Below are positions 41,081-49,658 of a stretch of DNA of 53,099 bases, one piece after another. This DNA comes from Synechococcales cyanobacterium S06. Its GTDB lineage: Bacteria > Cyanobacteriota > Cyanobacteriia > Cyanobacteriales > JAABRE01. The notes beneath the pieces are model-generated. The model saw only the letters and a list, made by a program, of their open reading frames with translations, did not search any database and had not been told where the DNA came from. The DNA is taken from positions 1 through 53,099 of the forward strand of contig JAABRE010000032.1 in assembly GCA_011391125.1 (NCBI GenBank). Direction: 5' to 3'. The position numbers and the translations under genes are program-made. Every line of letters begins with the position of its first letter. Position 1 is the stretch's first letter.

Positions 41081-41611
41081 ATGAAAAAAACTTTAAAAAA
41101 AATTGAATTAACCTTTGAATTTTGTCTGTGGAATTTTCGTTTATTTGTCTTATTTCCCGTCGTATTTGGTTTATTAAGTACCTTAAAATTATTTATAATT
41201 GGTACTTTAGATGTGTGGTTAGGAATTACATTAGCTTTTGATATGAATAACCCAGAAGGAGAAACAACTTATAAAATTGTTTCCCATCTTATTGGGGGAA
41301 TAGATTATTATTTAATCGGAATTGTGTTGTTAATTTTCAGTTTTGGTATTTATGAGCTATTTATTTCTAAAATAGATATTAGATTTGAAGAAGAAGAATC
41401 TAATATTTTACAAGCGGAATCTTTAGAGGAATTAAAAGGTAAATTAGTCCAAGTAATGGTAGTAGCTTTAATTGTCGGTTTATTTAAAAAAATGTTAAAT
41501 ATGAATATAGAAACTGCATCAGATATGGCCTATTTTTCGGCGGCAATTTTACTGATTTCTGTTAGTAGTTATCTTATCTATATCCAACATCCCAATAAAC
41601 ATAAAGAATAA
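41081..41611 (+). CDS. YqhA/UPF0114-family membrane protein
   Basis: From ATG 41081 the protein is 176 residues. The frame is open from 41021, but that part is encoded by the inverted-repeat element. Three to four membrane helices are visible (RLFVLFPVVFGLLSTLKLFI, YYLIGIVLLIFSFGIYELFI, and LVQVMVVALIVGLFKKML). The FGIYELFISKID and EELKGKLVQVMVVALIV blocks are the family's landmarks. Function is unknown. The gene is single and is followed by a family B hairpin. Confidence 0.85.
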   Translation: MKKTLKKIELTFEFCLWNFRLFVLFPVVFGLLSTLKLFIIGTLDVWLGITLAFDMNNPEGETTYKIVSHLIGGIDYYLIGIVLLIFSFGIYELFISKIDIRFEEEESNILQAESLEELKGKLVQVMVVALIVGLFKKMLNMNIETASDMAYFSAAILLISVSSYLIYIQHPNKHKE

Positions 41612-41614
41612 TCC

Positions 41615-41652
41615 TTCGTTGTTGCGCTTTAGCGCTTTAGCGCAACAACAAG
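41615..41652. repeat. Family B hairpin, compact form
   Basis: TTCGTTGTTGCGCTTTAGCG and CTTTAGCGCAACAACAAG form an almost perfect foldback centred on GCGCTTTAGCGC. It sits 3 bp past the YqhA stop codon and is followed by TTTTTTTAT some bases later, so it may also act as a terminator. Confidence 0.8.
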
Positions 41653-41729
41653 CCCTTTTTTTATAAGTAATAAATAGTTTTTAATATAACTGATATAATT
41701 AGAAAAATTTATCCCGGAGCTTATAATTA

Positions 41730-42404
41730 ATGCCAAAATTCTTAACAGTTTTAATGTTGTTTGTTTTCAGCCTAGGTATTTTTGTCACACCTGCCCAAGC
41801 TACGGGTGTTTACGATATGCCCTACTTAAGTGCGGGTGCTGATACTTGGATCATTGATAATGCTGACACCCTCAGTATTGCCAACGAAGGCAACTTAAGC
41901 AATTCCCTGAAAAATTTGGCAAAAAAAACTGGCCAAGAAGTCAGAATGGTTGTTATTCGTCGTCTTGACTTTGATCAAACCATTGACAGTTTCAGCGATC
42001 AATTATTTAGCAAATGGTTTCCTACTCCTGAAGAACAAGCCAAGCAAACTTTGCTGGTCATGGACACTTTAACCAACGACACCGCCATTCGCACCGGTGC
42101 TGAAGTCAACACCATTTTATCGGCGGACATTGCTACGAGTATTGTTCAAGATACCATGGGTGTACCTTTGCGGGAAAGTAAGTATAATCAAGCTTTCATG
42201 GATGCTAAAACTCGTTTAGTCGCTGTTTTATCAGGGGAAGCAGATCCCGGACCACCCGAAGTTAAAGAAATCAATGTAGCTGGAACTTTCACCAGTGCCG
42301 AAGATACCGACGATCGCAGCGCCACTGTTTGGGTAGTGGTACTATTATTATTAGCTACCATAATTCCCATGGCCACTTATTTCTTTTATGTTGGTTTTAA
42401 CTAA
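41730..42404 (+). CDS. psb32: Psb32-like TPM-domain protein
   Basis: The 224-residue protein has a signal peptide (TVLMLFVFSLGIFVTPAQA), a TPM domain (about 35-165: DTWIIDNADTLSIANEGNLS, GQEVRMVVIRRLDFDQTIDS, NDTAIRTGAEVNTILSADIA) and a C-terminal membrane helix (TVWVVVLLLLATIIPMATYF). Psb32 protects photosystem II and assists its repair after photodamage, on the lumenal side. Length and layout match the cyanobacterial protein. The gene overlaps the convergent DUF4346 gene by 4 bp at the ends. Confidence 0.88.
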   Translation: MPKFLTVLMLFVFSLGIFVTPAQATGVYDMPYLSAGADTWIIDNADTLSIANEGNLSNSLKNLAKKTGQEVRMVVIRRLDFDQTIDSFSDQLFSKWFPTPEEQAKQTLLVMDTLTNDTAIRTGAEVNTILSADIATSIVQDTMGVPLRESKYNQAFMDAKTRLVAVLSGEADPGPPEVKEINVAGTFTSAEDTDDRSATVWVVVLLLLATIIPMATYFFYVGFN

Positions 42405-42784
42405 TCTTGAATGTAATGTTCACCAGTAATTAAAGCATTTTCGGCCTTCATGAATTCCCTACCTAAATAGGCTGCATGATCTAATTTAGTCACAGGAGAA
42501 GGCTGAGTTTGCTCAAAAATTTTAACACAGATTTCCTTGGCCGTTTTTCCTTGAAATAAAGTTTCAGCTGTTCTCATTACTTTACCTTTAGCGGGAATTA
42601 CTTTGCCAGTTTCGGGGTCAACTGCTAAACCATCTTCATTAATAATATTAGTAAAATGTTTAGCACAAATTAAATTTTCTTCTCTATCTAAATAGATAAT
42701 AAAATAGCCAGCCGGATCAAGTTCTAACTCTCGTTTAGATAATTCATCATCTATTAAGCTAATTATTTCTGATAATTGATTCAT
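42401..42784 (-). CDS. DUF4346 family protein
   Basis: From ATG 42784 the product is 127 residues (a TTG at 42799 would add five). ELDPAGYFIIYLDREENLIC, AKHFTNIINE and the DPETGKVIPAKGK block match the cyanobacterial DUF4346 family. Neither a signal peptide nor membrane helix is seen. Function unknown; related sequences are found as domains of thymidylate-synthase-like or dihydropteroate-related proteins, which I would not press. It is immediately downstream of rsmG on the same strand, 35 bp away. Confidence 0.75.
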   Translation of the reverse strand: MNQLSEIISLIDDELSKRELELDPAGYFIIYLDREENLICAKHFTNIINEDGLAVDPETGKVIPAKGKVMRTAETLFQGKTAKEICVKIFEQTQPSPVTKLDHAAYLGREFMKAENALITGEHYIQD

Positions 42785-42819
42785 GTTTTCAGTTTTCAAA
42801 GTTGATCTTCACCTTTTGT

Positions 42820-43575
42820 TTATTTTTCTTCTTTTATCATAAATCTTTTTTGAACAGGAATTTTCACTAATTTAGAAAATTCTGTCCTAGTTTCCTCGAT
42901 TTTTCTTAAGTACACACCATGACGAATACTATTAGTTAAGGGTGTCTCTAATTTGTTGACTGACTCAATTTGAAAGCCTAATTTTGCTCCCGTTTGCTCT
43001 AAAATTTCAGTTTCTTCTTCACTCCATTGACCGCGATATAAAATGACTAATCCTCCTTTTTTGACTAAGGGAATTGCATATTCAGCGCAAATAGAAACTT
43101 GACCCACGGCCCGAATTAAGGCTAAATCATAACCACCCCGATGAGCGTTATTTTTCTTAATTTCTTCCGCTCTTCCTAGTAAGGTTGTCGCATTTTTTAA
43201 CCCTAATTTTTCAATTAAACTATCTAAAAAGGTGATTTTTTTACGGGTAGCATCGAGTAATTTTACCTGCATATTTTCGAGGGCGATCGCCACTGGAATC
43301 CCCGGAAAACCTGCTCCTGTTCCAATATCAATTACCTGAAAATTTGGGTTAATTTCTGCCTTTTCTTCCCCCAAAAACGGCTGAAGACAAATTAAAGAAT
43401 CCCATAAATGTTTCTCCCAAAATTCAACGGGTTCAGTAATTCTGGTTAAATTTAACTGCTTATTTCCCTCGATAATTTCTAAATATAATTGCTCAAATAA
43501 TTGCAACTGTTCATGATTAGGAATCCATCCCAAAGTAGCTTGCCAAATCTCCAAATTTTCCGGTAATAAATTCAT
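42820..43575 (-). CDS. rsmG: 16S rRNA (guanine(527)-N7)-methyltransferase RsmG
   Basis: A 251-residue SAM methyltransferase that modifies G527 of 16S rRNA. The SAM loop is FQVIDIGTGAGFPGIPVAIA, followed by VKLLDATRKKITFLDSLIEK (motif II). DLALIRAVGQVSICAEYAIP and the KKGGLVILYRG block are also diagnostic. The N-terminus NLTRITEPVEFWEKHLWDSL is typical of the family. Length is slightly longer than the E. coli enzyme, as in other cyanobacteria. It is followed by DUF4346. Confidence 0.96.
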   Translation of the reverse strand: MNLLPENLEIWQATLGWIPNHEQLQLFEQLYLEIIEGNKQLNLTRITEPVEFWEKHLWDSLICLQPFLGEEKAEINPNFQVIDIGTGAGFPGIPVAIALENMQVKLLDATRKKITFLDSLIEKLGLKNATTLLGRAEEIKKNNAHRGGYDLALIRAVGQVSICAEYAIPLVKKGGLVILYRGQWSEEETEILEQTGAKLGFQIESVNKLETPLTNSIRHGVYLRKIEETRTEFSKLVKIPVQKRFMIKEEK

Positions 43576-43576
43576 T

Positions 43577-43670
43577 TTTTGTTTGTTGTTGGGCTTTAGC
43601 CCAGTCTTTTTGTTTTTTGCTTTTAGCCTATTAAAAGCCCTTTAGCGCAACCCTTGTTAATTATTAATTA
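43577..43670. repeat. Degenerate family B element
   Basis: TTTGTTGTTGGGCTTTAGCC begins the region, then GCTTTTAGCC...TTAAAAGCCCTTTAGCGCAAC resembles family B arms with changed core bases. The spacer between rsmG and the ABC gene contains this sequence and ATTAATTATTAATTG short repeats, and no gene. Confidence 0.6.
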
Positions 43671-44300
43671 TTAATTGTCAATTGTCAATTCTCCATTGTG
43701 AATTTGCCAACAGGAATCAGCAAATTCTAATAATTCTCCTGGATCATGAGTTACCACTAAAAGAGTCCAAAACTCCTTTAATTTGGCTAATAAATTAGCT
43801 AATTGACGACGAGAAGACCAATCAAGACCAGCCGTTGGTTCATCTAACATTAAAACATTAGGTTGACGAATTAATTGAACAGCCAAAGCTAAACGTCGTT
43901 GCTGACCTCCACTAAGGTTCAAAGGGGAAGTCTCAAAAGATAGATAATCTAATCCTACCTCTTTAAGAGCCTCCTCCACTTGAGTTTTTCCCAATTCGGG
44001 ATGACCTAAACGTAACTCCTCCAAAATAGTTTTACCGCAAAAATGACGTTCGGGAAATTGAAATACAATACCTGCTAATTGTTGTAAATCCAAAGGAGTT
44101 AATTCTTGATCGCGCCAAAAAATATTGCCCTTTGTTTGTTGCGCTAACCCTGCTAAAATCTCTAATAGGGTAGTTTTTCCTGAACCCGATGGACCAATTA
44201 TGACACCTAATTTTTGTGGTCCCAATTCTAAATTAATTTCTTTAAGAATAGGATTCACAGTCGCTGGAGGATGATAACTGATATTTTTTAGATATAACAT
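43671..44300 (-). CDS. ABC transporter ATP-binding protein, energy-coupling-factor-like
   Basis: The 209-residue ATPase has Walker A GPSGSGKTT, Q-loop region GIVFQFPERHFCG, signature LNLSGGQQRRLALA, Walker B VLMLDEPTAGLD and an H-loop (LLVVTHDP). The FPERHF wording after the Q loop is that of EcfA/CbiO-type ATPases. No transmembrane or S-component gene is adjacent, so the transported compound is unknown. It is near rsmG but has its own leader. Confidence 0.9.
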   Translation of the reverse strand: MLYLKNISYHPPATVNPILKEINLELGPQKLGVIIGPSGSGKTTLLEILAGLAQQTKGNIFWRDQELTPLDLQQLAGIVFQFPERHFCGKTILEELRLGHPELGKTQVEEALKEVGLDYLSFETSPLNLSGGQQRRLALAVQLIRQPNVLMLDEPTAGLDWSSRRQLANLLAKLKEFWTLLVVTHDPGELLEFADSCWQIHNGELTIDN

Positions 44301-44377
44301 AATTTAATCATTGCTAGAAACCAATTTTATCATCAATACGTCAAATTTATTACTTAAGCCAACTACTTTTTTTACCA

Positions 44378-45286
44378 ATGATAACTATGATAACTCTAAT
44401 ACGCAAATTTACTAAATTTAAACTATATTTTCCCCTCTTATTTGCTCTTACTTTGATCTTGATTAGTAGTTTTAATTTTAGTTTAGCTGCTGATCCTTTC
44501 CGTAATCTTAATGCTAAGAATATAGGAGCAAACACCCAAGTCGCTTTTGAATTACTTTTTCAGCAAGGTAACTATCCCCAAGCAAAAGAAAAGTTAATTG
44601 TAGCCGATCAAAATGAATCTAATGAACCTTTGGCTCACGCTTTACGCGCTTCTTTGGCCTATACTGATCAAGACTGGCCAACTTTAAAAATTTATGGCGA
44701 TAAAACCTTAGAAACTGCTACTAATTTAATTAATCAAGAGCCACTTAGAGGTAATCTTTATGCAGCAGTCGGTCATTTTTTACAAGGTGCTTATAATTTT
44801 TATCAAGAAGGTCCGATTTCGGCTATTCCTAAGTTACAACAGGTTTTTGAATATTTAGATAAAGCGGAAAAAATAGCACCCAATGATCCGGAATTAAACC
44901 TCATTAAAGGTTATATGGACCTACTTTTAGCTACCAGTTTACCCTTTTCTAATGCGGAAGACGCTTTGCAACGTTTGCAAAGTTATGGTGCTCCTGAATA
45001 TTTAGTTAATCGCGGAATTGCGATCGCCTACCGGGATTTGAAAAAGTATGATTTGGCCTTAGAATATGTCAATCAAGCGTTAAAAAGTACACCGAATAAT
45101 CCCGAAATTTACTATCTTAAAGCACAGATACTTTATCAAAAAGCTAAACCCGATAATCGCTCCCTTTTTAGACAGTCAATCGACCACTTTCAAGAAGCAT
45201 TAAAAAAAGCAGATCAACTACCAAAAGCAACGGTAAAACAGATAAAATTTGAATTAAATAATGCCGAAAAAAAACTTAACAATTAA
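44378..45286 (+). CDS. Exported TPR protein (Sll0314/Alr1548-like)
   Basis: The 302-residue product has a signal peptide (YFPLLFALTLILISSFNFSLAA) and repeated helical hairpins. These include NYPQAKEKLIVADQNESNEP and, near the C-terminus, canonical TPR units such as LVNRGIAIAYRDLKKYDLAL EYVNQALK and YYLKAQILYQKAK. It resembles a cyanobacterial TPR family known from Sll0314-type proteins; my recall of that label is not certain. It probably scaffolds proteins in the periplasm or lumen. It is 77 bp divergent from the ABC ATPase and 24 bp upstream of the NADAR gene. Confidence 0.75.
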   Translation: MITMITLIRKFTKFKLYFPLLFALTLILISSFNFSLAADPFRNLNAKNIGANTQVAFELLFQQGNYPQAKEKLIVADQNESNEPLAHALRASLAYTDQDWPTLKIYGDKTLETATNLINQEPLRGNLYAAVGHFLQGAYNFYQEGPISAIPKLQQVFEYLDKAEKIAPNDPELNLIKGYMDLLLATSLPFSNAEDALQRLQSYGAPEYLVNRGIAIAYRDLKKYDLALEYVNQALKSTPNNPEIYYLKAQILYQKAKPDNRSLFRQSIDHFQEALKKADQLPKATVKQIKFELNNAEKKLNN

Positions 45287-45309
45287 CTATCAATGATCAA
45301 TTACTTAGC

Positions 45310-45762
45310 ATGACAATTTATTTTTATAAAGAATATGATCCTTATGGTTGTTTTTCTAACTTTTCCCCCCATCAAATCCACTGTTTTGGGAAAAAATGGC
45401 CGACTGTAGAACATTTTTACCAAGCTCATAAATTTGTGGGCACAAAACAGGAACATCTAATTGAGATAATCCGTCAAGTAAAAACCCCCCAAGAAGCGGC
45501 CGACCTTGGCAGAAATACTCAAAACCCGGTGCGTTGGGATTGGGAAAAGGTCAAAAACTGCATCATGTGGCAAGGAGTGGTGACTAAATTCCTTACTCAC
45601 CAAGACATTCAGCAAATTTTATTGGGCACAGGGAGCGAAACTCTCGTGGAAAACTCTCCCCGGGATTATTATTGGGGTTGTGGTCAAGACAAAAGCGGCC
45701 AAAATGAACTTGGCCAAATGTTAATGACCGTTAGAGCGACGATTCGGGCAAATTTAACTTAA
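45310..45762 (+). CDS. NADAR-family protein (YbiA-like N-glycosidase)
   Basis: The 150-residue protein has CFSNFSPHQIHCFGKKWPTV and EHFYQAHKF, the typical first half of NADAR domains, and DYYWGCGQDKSGQNELGQML near the end with the conserved WGCG..GxN..G. YbiA-type members remove reactive riboflavin intermediates or ADP-ribose-derived adducts as N-glycosidases. The gene follows the TPR gene by 24 bp and overlaps the convergent LCP gene by 4 bp. Confidence 0.93.
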   Translation: MTIYFYKEYDPYGCFSNFSPHQIHCFGKKWPTVEHFYQAHKFVGTKQEHLIEIIRQVKTPQEAADLGRNTQNPVRWDWEKVKNCIMWQGVVTKFLTHQDIQQILLGTGSETLVENSPRDYYWGCGQDKSGQNELGQMLMTVRATIRANLT

Positions 45763-47198
45763 AAACCGGCTACTTTTGGTGATTCTGATTGAGATAAGAT
45801 TTGTTTTTCCCAATCTTTACCAATTTGGATGGTAACATCGGAAGCTAATGAACCGGTACTTTCTACCAATACTTCCCCTAAACCCAGCGTTGAACGTAGA
45901 GCCGAGGCACTGGCATTGTCGCCTGATTGAGCAAGAATGCGGGTAACTTGTAGAGGTTCTGACCATTGATCGCCCACATAAACCCGATGATAACCGGCTT
46001 CTTGCAGATATGCGATCATTTTTTCAACGGCTTGACTATCCCCGGTGCTATCTTGAATAGCGATTCTAACCCTTCCTGGATTAACTTCTCGATCACCCGT
46101 TGATAATTGATCTATTTGCCCAAAATGACTGGCCATCATGGTTCTAATTCCCCGTTGGCTAGGCAACCAGTAACTAACTTCTTTTTTACCATCGCCACTA
46201 AATTCTCCTGGTAACATCAACATTTGCACATCGGAGCGTTTCATTTGCGAAGCAAAACCTCCCAATGCCATCAATTCTTCAACGGTCAAATTAGTATCCA
46301 GGTTAGACTTGACTACGTCTAAAATTTTTGGAGTTCGCATCAAGGTTGAAGGCTTGAGGGTTTGTTCGATGACCGATCGCATCAAAAGTTGTTGCCTTTG
46401 AACCCGACCAATATCCCCTAAACTGTCATAACGAAAACGCAAAAATTGCATCGCCTTTTGGCCGTCTAAATATTGTTTACCCTGTGCTAAATTAATATAA
46501 AAACGCTGGCTATCATCCTGATATTTCATCTCTTTGGGAACATATACTTCAACACTGCCCAAAGCATCAATTAATTTTTCCACACCCTGTACATTAACCC
46601 TTAAATAACGGTCAATGGGAATTCCTCCTAACAGATTGCTAATACTTTTGGCTGCTAAGGCCGGTCCACCTGCGTAGTTTGCTTCATTAATCTTGGTATC
46701 GCCATAACCTTCAATATAGGCCTGAGTATCTCGGGGAATAGACAAAACGCTTAATTTTTGGTTTTGAGGATCGAACCTCAATAACAACATCGTGTCGCTA
46801 AGACCTTCAAAGGAATTAACCAAAGCATGATAGCCTAAATCTTCTTGGGGAGCATCCTTGACATCGGAAGTTAAAACTTTTGTACCTAAAATTAAAATAT
46901 TAACCGGTCTAGTCAATTCTGGTAATCTTAAATGATTATAGACGATCGCCTCCTCGGCCGCAAAAACCCCTTCCTCCTTGGCTGTCAAGGCTTTTTGCTG
47001 TAAAGGACTACTAGACAAAGACACTGCTAATAATGCCCCTGCCGTTGCTGAGAGAATCGAAACTCCCGTTAAACCTAACCAGACCCACAACCAAGCTGAT
47101 GAAGTTTTTTTCTTATTTTTCCCTTTCATTTTGACGTGATTTTCGGATTTAAGTGGTCTTGTTTGAGTCGTTTTTTTAGATGACACGATTTTCCTCAC
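45759..47198 (-). CDS. LytR-CpsA-Psr (LCP) family cell-wall glycopolymer ligase
   Basis: The 479-residue membrane protein has a cytosolic basic tail, one helix (about 33-58) and an extracytoplasmic LCP domain (about 100-270). Landmarks are DTMLLLRFDPQNQKLSVLSI, PRDTQAYIEGYGDTKINEAN and FLRFRYDSLGDIGRVQRQQL. The Arg/Asp residues of these blocks bind the lipid pyrophosphate. A LytR_C-like domain follows (about 370-450: VRIAIQDSTGDSQAVEKMIA). It should attach polysaccharides to peptidoglycan. The frame starts with GTG 47198; ATG at residue 24 is an alternative. Confidence 0.93.
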   Translation of the reverse strand: MRKIVSSKKTTQTRPLKSENHVKMKGKNKKKTSSAWLWVWLGLTGVSILSATAGALLAVSLSSSPLQQKALTAKEEGVFAAEEAIVYNHLRLPELTRPVNILILGTKVLTSDVKDAPQEDLGYHALVNSFEGLSDTMLLLRFDPQNQKLSVLSIPRDTQAYIEGYGDTKINEANYAGGPALAAKSISNLLGGIPIDRYLRVNVQGVEKLIDALGSVEVYVPKEMKYQDDSQRFYINLAQGKQYLDGQKAMQFLRFRYDSLGDIGRVQRQQLLMRSVIEQTLKPSTLMRTPKILDVVKSNLDTNLTVEELMALGGFASQMKRSDVQMLMLPGEFSGDGKKEVSYWLPSQRGIRTMMASHFGQIDQLSTGDREVNPGRVRIAIQDSTGDSQAVEKMIAYLQEAGYHRVYVGDQWSEPLQVTRILAQSGDNASASALRSTLGLGEVLVESTGSLASDVTIQIGKDWEKQILSQSESPKVAGF

Positions 47199-47243
47199 AC
47201 CTTAATTTTGTTTAATAATGACTATGTATATTAACTTATGGAC

Positions 47244-47468
47244 TTAGTTTAAACTAATTTGACCAAACTTAAAAATCCGATTTCGCGCTAAGAAATCGGA
47301 TTTTGGGGATTCATTTTCTTCAATAATCAAGGCGATCGCCTCCACCAAGTTTTGACGGTATTTTTCCAGGGGTTCTCCCTGTTCATTTGCTCCTGAAATT
47401 GTGGGACAATCAGCAAAATAGCGTCCTTCTGAGGCCTGTTCCGTAATCGCAGTAAATTCATAGCGCAT
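47244..47468 (-). CDS. HicB-like protein with repeat-encoded C-terminus
   Basis: The 74-residue product has the HicB antitoxin-type fold: GRYFADCPTISGANEQGEPL and EKYRQNLVEAIALIIEE. The last about 20 residues (KSDFLARNRIFKFGQ) come from a family E hairpin in the DNA, so the original C-terminus was altered. No HicA toxin is on either side, and no helix-turn-helix domain follows. It is an orphan antitoxin-like gene that may no longer act as one. Start ATG 47468. Confidence 0.72.
   Translation of the reverse strand: MRYEFTAITEQASEGRYFADCPTISGANEQGEPLEKYRQNLVEAIALIIEENESPKSDFLARNRIFKFGQISLN
47272..47304. repeat. Family E hairpin inside a coding region
   Basis: AAAATCCGATTTC and GAAATCGGATTTT pair perfectly around GCGCTAA. 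The same arms occur at 38070-38098 in a spacer. Here the hairpin is translated as part of the HicB-like protein. Confidence 0.9.
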
Positions 47469-47540
47469 AAAAATTACCTACTTAATAAATTGAATAGATG
47501 ATAACCAATTTTATAATCTTTTTCAGTGATCCAGATACAA

Positions 47541-47900
47541 TTATTTCTTAATTTTGTGCTTAAGTTGGGGAAAATTCGGCAGCTTTCCCCGCCAAACACC
47601 GAACATAAACAGGACACAGACAATAAAATAACCAGAAGTAATTAATCCATTCAAATACATTAACCTAAAAGTAACTAAATCAGATGTATTTACCGCTCCA
47701 GTCCACAGTAAAATATAAGCGACTAACCAACTTATACCTAAACTTAAAGACACACGACTAACCTTTTTTTCCTCAGAAGTGCTACCACCTTGGTACAGAG
47801 TCAAAAAAGCAGGCAAACAACCAATTATCGGCAGTAAAATTATTAACAACTTAAGGAATTTCAGCTTATTTTCTTTTAGTGGATCATCATTATTAAACAT
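47541..47900 (-). CDS. Small membrane protein, unknown function
   Basis: The 119-residue protein has three to four hydrophobic segments (KFLKLLIILLPIIGCLPAFL, VSRVSLSLGISWLVAYILLW, and LMYLNGLITSGYFIVCVLFM), a GGSTSEEKKVSR loop and a basic tail. I do not recognise a family; it has the look of a conserved cyanobacterial membrane protein. Its ATG is only 6 bp from the start of the divergent fusion gene, so its leader must lie within that gene or it is translated without one. Confidence 0.65.
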   Translation of the reverse strand: MFNNDDPLKENKLKFLKLLIILLPIIGCLPAFLTLYQGGSTSEEKKVSRVSLSLGISWLVAYILLWTGAVNTSDLVTFRLMYLNGLITSGYFIVCVLFMFGVWRGKLPNFPQLKHKIKK

Positions 47901-47906
47901 AAAACT

Positions 47907-49349
47907 ATGGATATTTCAACTATTATTTTGGCTGGTGGAAAAAGTAAGCGTATGGGTCAGGATAAGGCCTTAATTAAGATTAATAATATACCCTTATTAA
48001 AACATATTTGTAGCGAAGCACAAAAATTAACCTCCCAAGTTTATATTATTACCTCTTGGCCAGAAAAATATCAGCCTATTTTACCTGATAACTGTACCTT
48101 AATTAAGGAAACAACCCTGGCCGGTCCCTTAATTGCTTTTAGTGAAGCTTTAAGACAAATTACCACAGAATGGGTCTTACTTTTAGCCTGTGATTTAGGG
48201 AATTTTAACAGCGAAGAATTAGCACAATTTGCCCATCAATTAGGAGAACTTAACTCAGATTATATTGCCTATCTTCCCCTTAATCCTAAAGGTTTTGAAC
48301 CCCTTTGTGGTTTTTATCGTCGTAATTGTCTTCCCTTATTAGACGATTTTATTAATCAGGGAGGTAACTCCTTTCAAAAGTGGTTAAACCAACATAAAAT
48401 AGCCGAATTACCTCTTACTAATCGGGAAATATTAGTTAATTGCAATAATCCTCAAGACTTACAATTAATTAATAACTTTCAACCACAAATTACCAAAGAT
48501 GGCTCATTTACCTTTTTTTCACCCGAATTTAATGAGTCTTTCCATTCCCATTATGGCGCAAAACAAGAAGCACTTTATAAATTTGTGATCCCCTGTAAAT
48601 TACCCGAATTAGCAACACAAACTAACTCGATTAAATTGCTTGACATTTGCTATGGTTTAGGGTATAATACCGCAGCTGCTTTAGCAACAATTTGGCAAAT
48701 TAACCCCCAATGTCACATAGAATTAATGGCCTTAGAATTGAATGAAAATGTACCAAATCAAGCGATCAAATCTAACTTACTTAATGAGTGGAATGAGCCA
48801 ATTCCCGAATTATTAAGCCAATTATCCACGGATAAATATCTCAAAAATGAATTAATTTCTGCTCATATTTTTTATGGTGATGCTAGAGTTACAATACAGG
48901 AAATTATTAACCGAAATTTTATCGCAGATGCCATTTTTCTCGACCCTTTTTCACCCCCAAAATGTCCTCAACTTTGGACAGTAGATTTCCTTAAATTGGT
49001 CACAAAATGTATCAACTTAAATGGTATTTTAGCCACTTATTCCTGTGCTGCTTCTGTTCGTACGGCCTTACAATTAACAGGACTAAAAATCGGGGCCAGT
49101 GCTAGTGTCGGCCGGCGATCGCCCGGTACCATCGCCAGCTATAATAACCCTAATCTACCTCCTTTGTCCCTTCAGGAATTAGAACATTTACAAACCAAAG
49201 CCTCTATACCCTACCGAGATATTCAATTAATAAATACTGCCGAGAAAATTTTAGCAAAAAGGTTGCAAGAACAAAGTACCAGTACCCTGGAGTCAACCAG
49301 TCAGTGGAAAAAACGTTGGGAAAAACCAGCAATATGCAAAAAGGAATAG
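47907..49349 (+). CDS. Fusion of MobA-like guanylyltransferase and MnmC-like methyltransferase
   Basis: The 480 residues join two enzymes. Residues 1-190 are a MobA-type nucleotidyltransferase, IILAGGKSKRMGQDKALIKI with LLLACDLGNF and FEPLCGFYR, which adds GMP to molybdenum cofactor. From about 198 the chain is an MnmC-like SAM methyltransferase: FTFFSPEFNESFHSHYGAKQ, LLDICYGLGYNTAAALATIW (SAM loop) and AIFLDPFSPPKCPQLWTVDF. No FAD domain is present, so it would do only the methyl-transfer step at wobble uridine. One open frame with no sign of a frameshift. A divergent gene starts 6 bp away. Confidence 0.85.
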   Translation: MDISTIILAGGKSKRMGQDKALIKINNIPLLKHICSEAQKLTSQVYIITSWPEKYQPILPDNCTLIKETTLAGPLIAFSEALRQITTEWVLLLACDLGNFNSEELAQFAHQLGELNSDYIAYLPLNPKGFEPLCGFYRRNCLPLLDDFINQGGNSFQKWLNQHKIAELPLTNREILVNCNNPQDLQLINNFQPQITKDGSFTFFSPEFNESFHSHYGAKQEALYKFVIPCKLPELATQTNSIKLLDICYGLGYNTAAALATIWQINPQCHIELMALELNENVPNQAIKSNLLNEWNEPIPELLSQLSTDKYLKNELISAHIFYGDARVTIQEIINRNFIADAIFLDPFSPPKCPQLWTVDFLKLVTKCINLNGILATYSCAASVRTALQLTGLKIGASASVGRRSPGTIASYNNPNLPPLSLQELEHLQTKASIPYRDIQLINTAEKILAKRLQEQSTSTLESTSQWKKRWEKPAICKKE

Positions 49350-49658
49350 ATAAAAGGGCATAATTTAAACCATTTAATCACCCATTTAAGAAATATAGAT
49401 TATAATAAAATTAATTTTTTTTTAACAAATTTTAGAAACACCTAGTCAAAATTCAAAACTCAAAAGTCAAACATAAGAAATAACAAGTAACAAGTAACCC
49501 GTCTAGTCAATCTTCACGATTGGTGAAGTTATCGAGAAGATTGACTAAGGAATAATTTTTTTATTTTCCCAGAGAAAGGGGATGGGCTTCAAACACAAGT
49601 TCCTTGGTAAATTTAAAAAATTTTTAGATAATCTCAGAAAGAGAAGGAGTATCAAATA
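49350..49658. other. Intergenic with hairpin 49504-49547
   Basis: In this 309-bp spacer TAGTCAATCTTC and GAAGATTGACTA form a perfect 12-bp stem with a 20-nt loop, followed on the plus strand by AATAATTTTTTTA. It could end the fusion gene transcript, although it is 155 bp past the stop. No gene is visible. The strong ribosome-binding site of the next gene (AGAGAAGGAG) lies near 49640. Confidence 0.6.

Noticed and set aside
47199-47540. A hicA toxin beside the HicB-like gene
   Set aside because: Neither side has an open frame of the right size or with a HicA double-stranded-RNA-binding-like motif.
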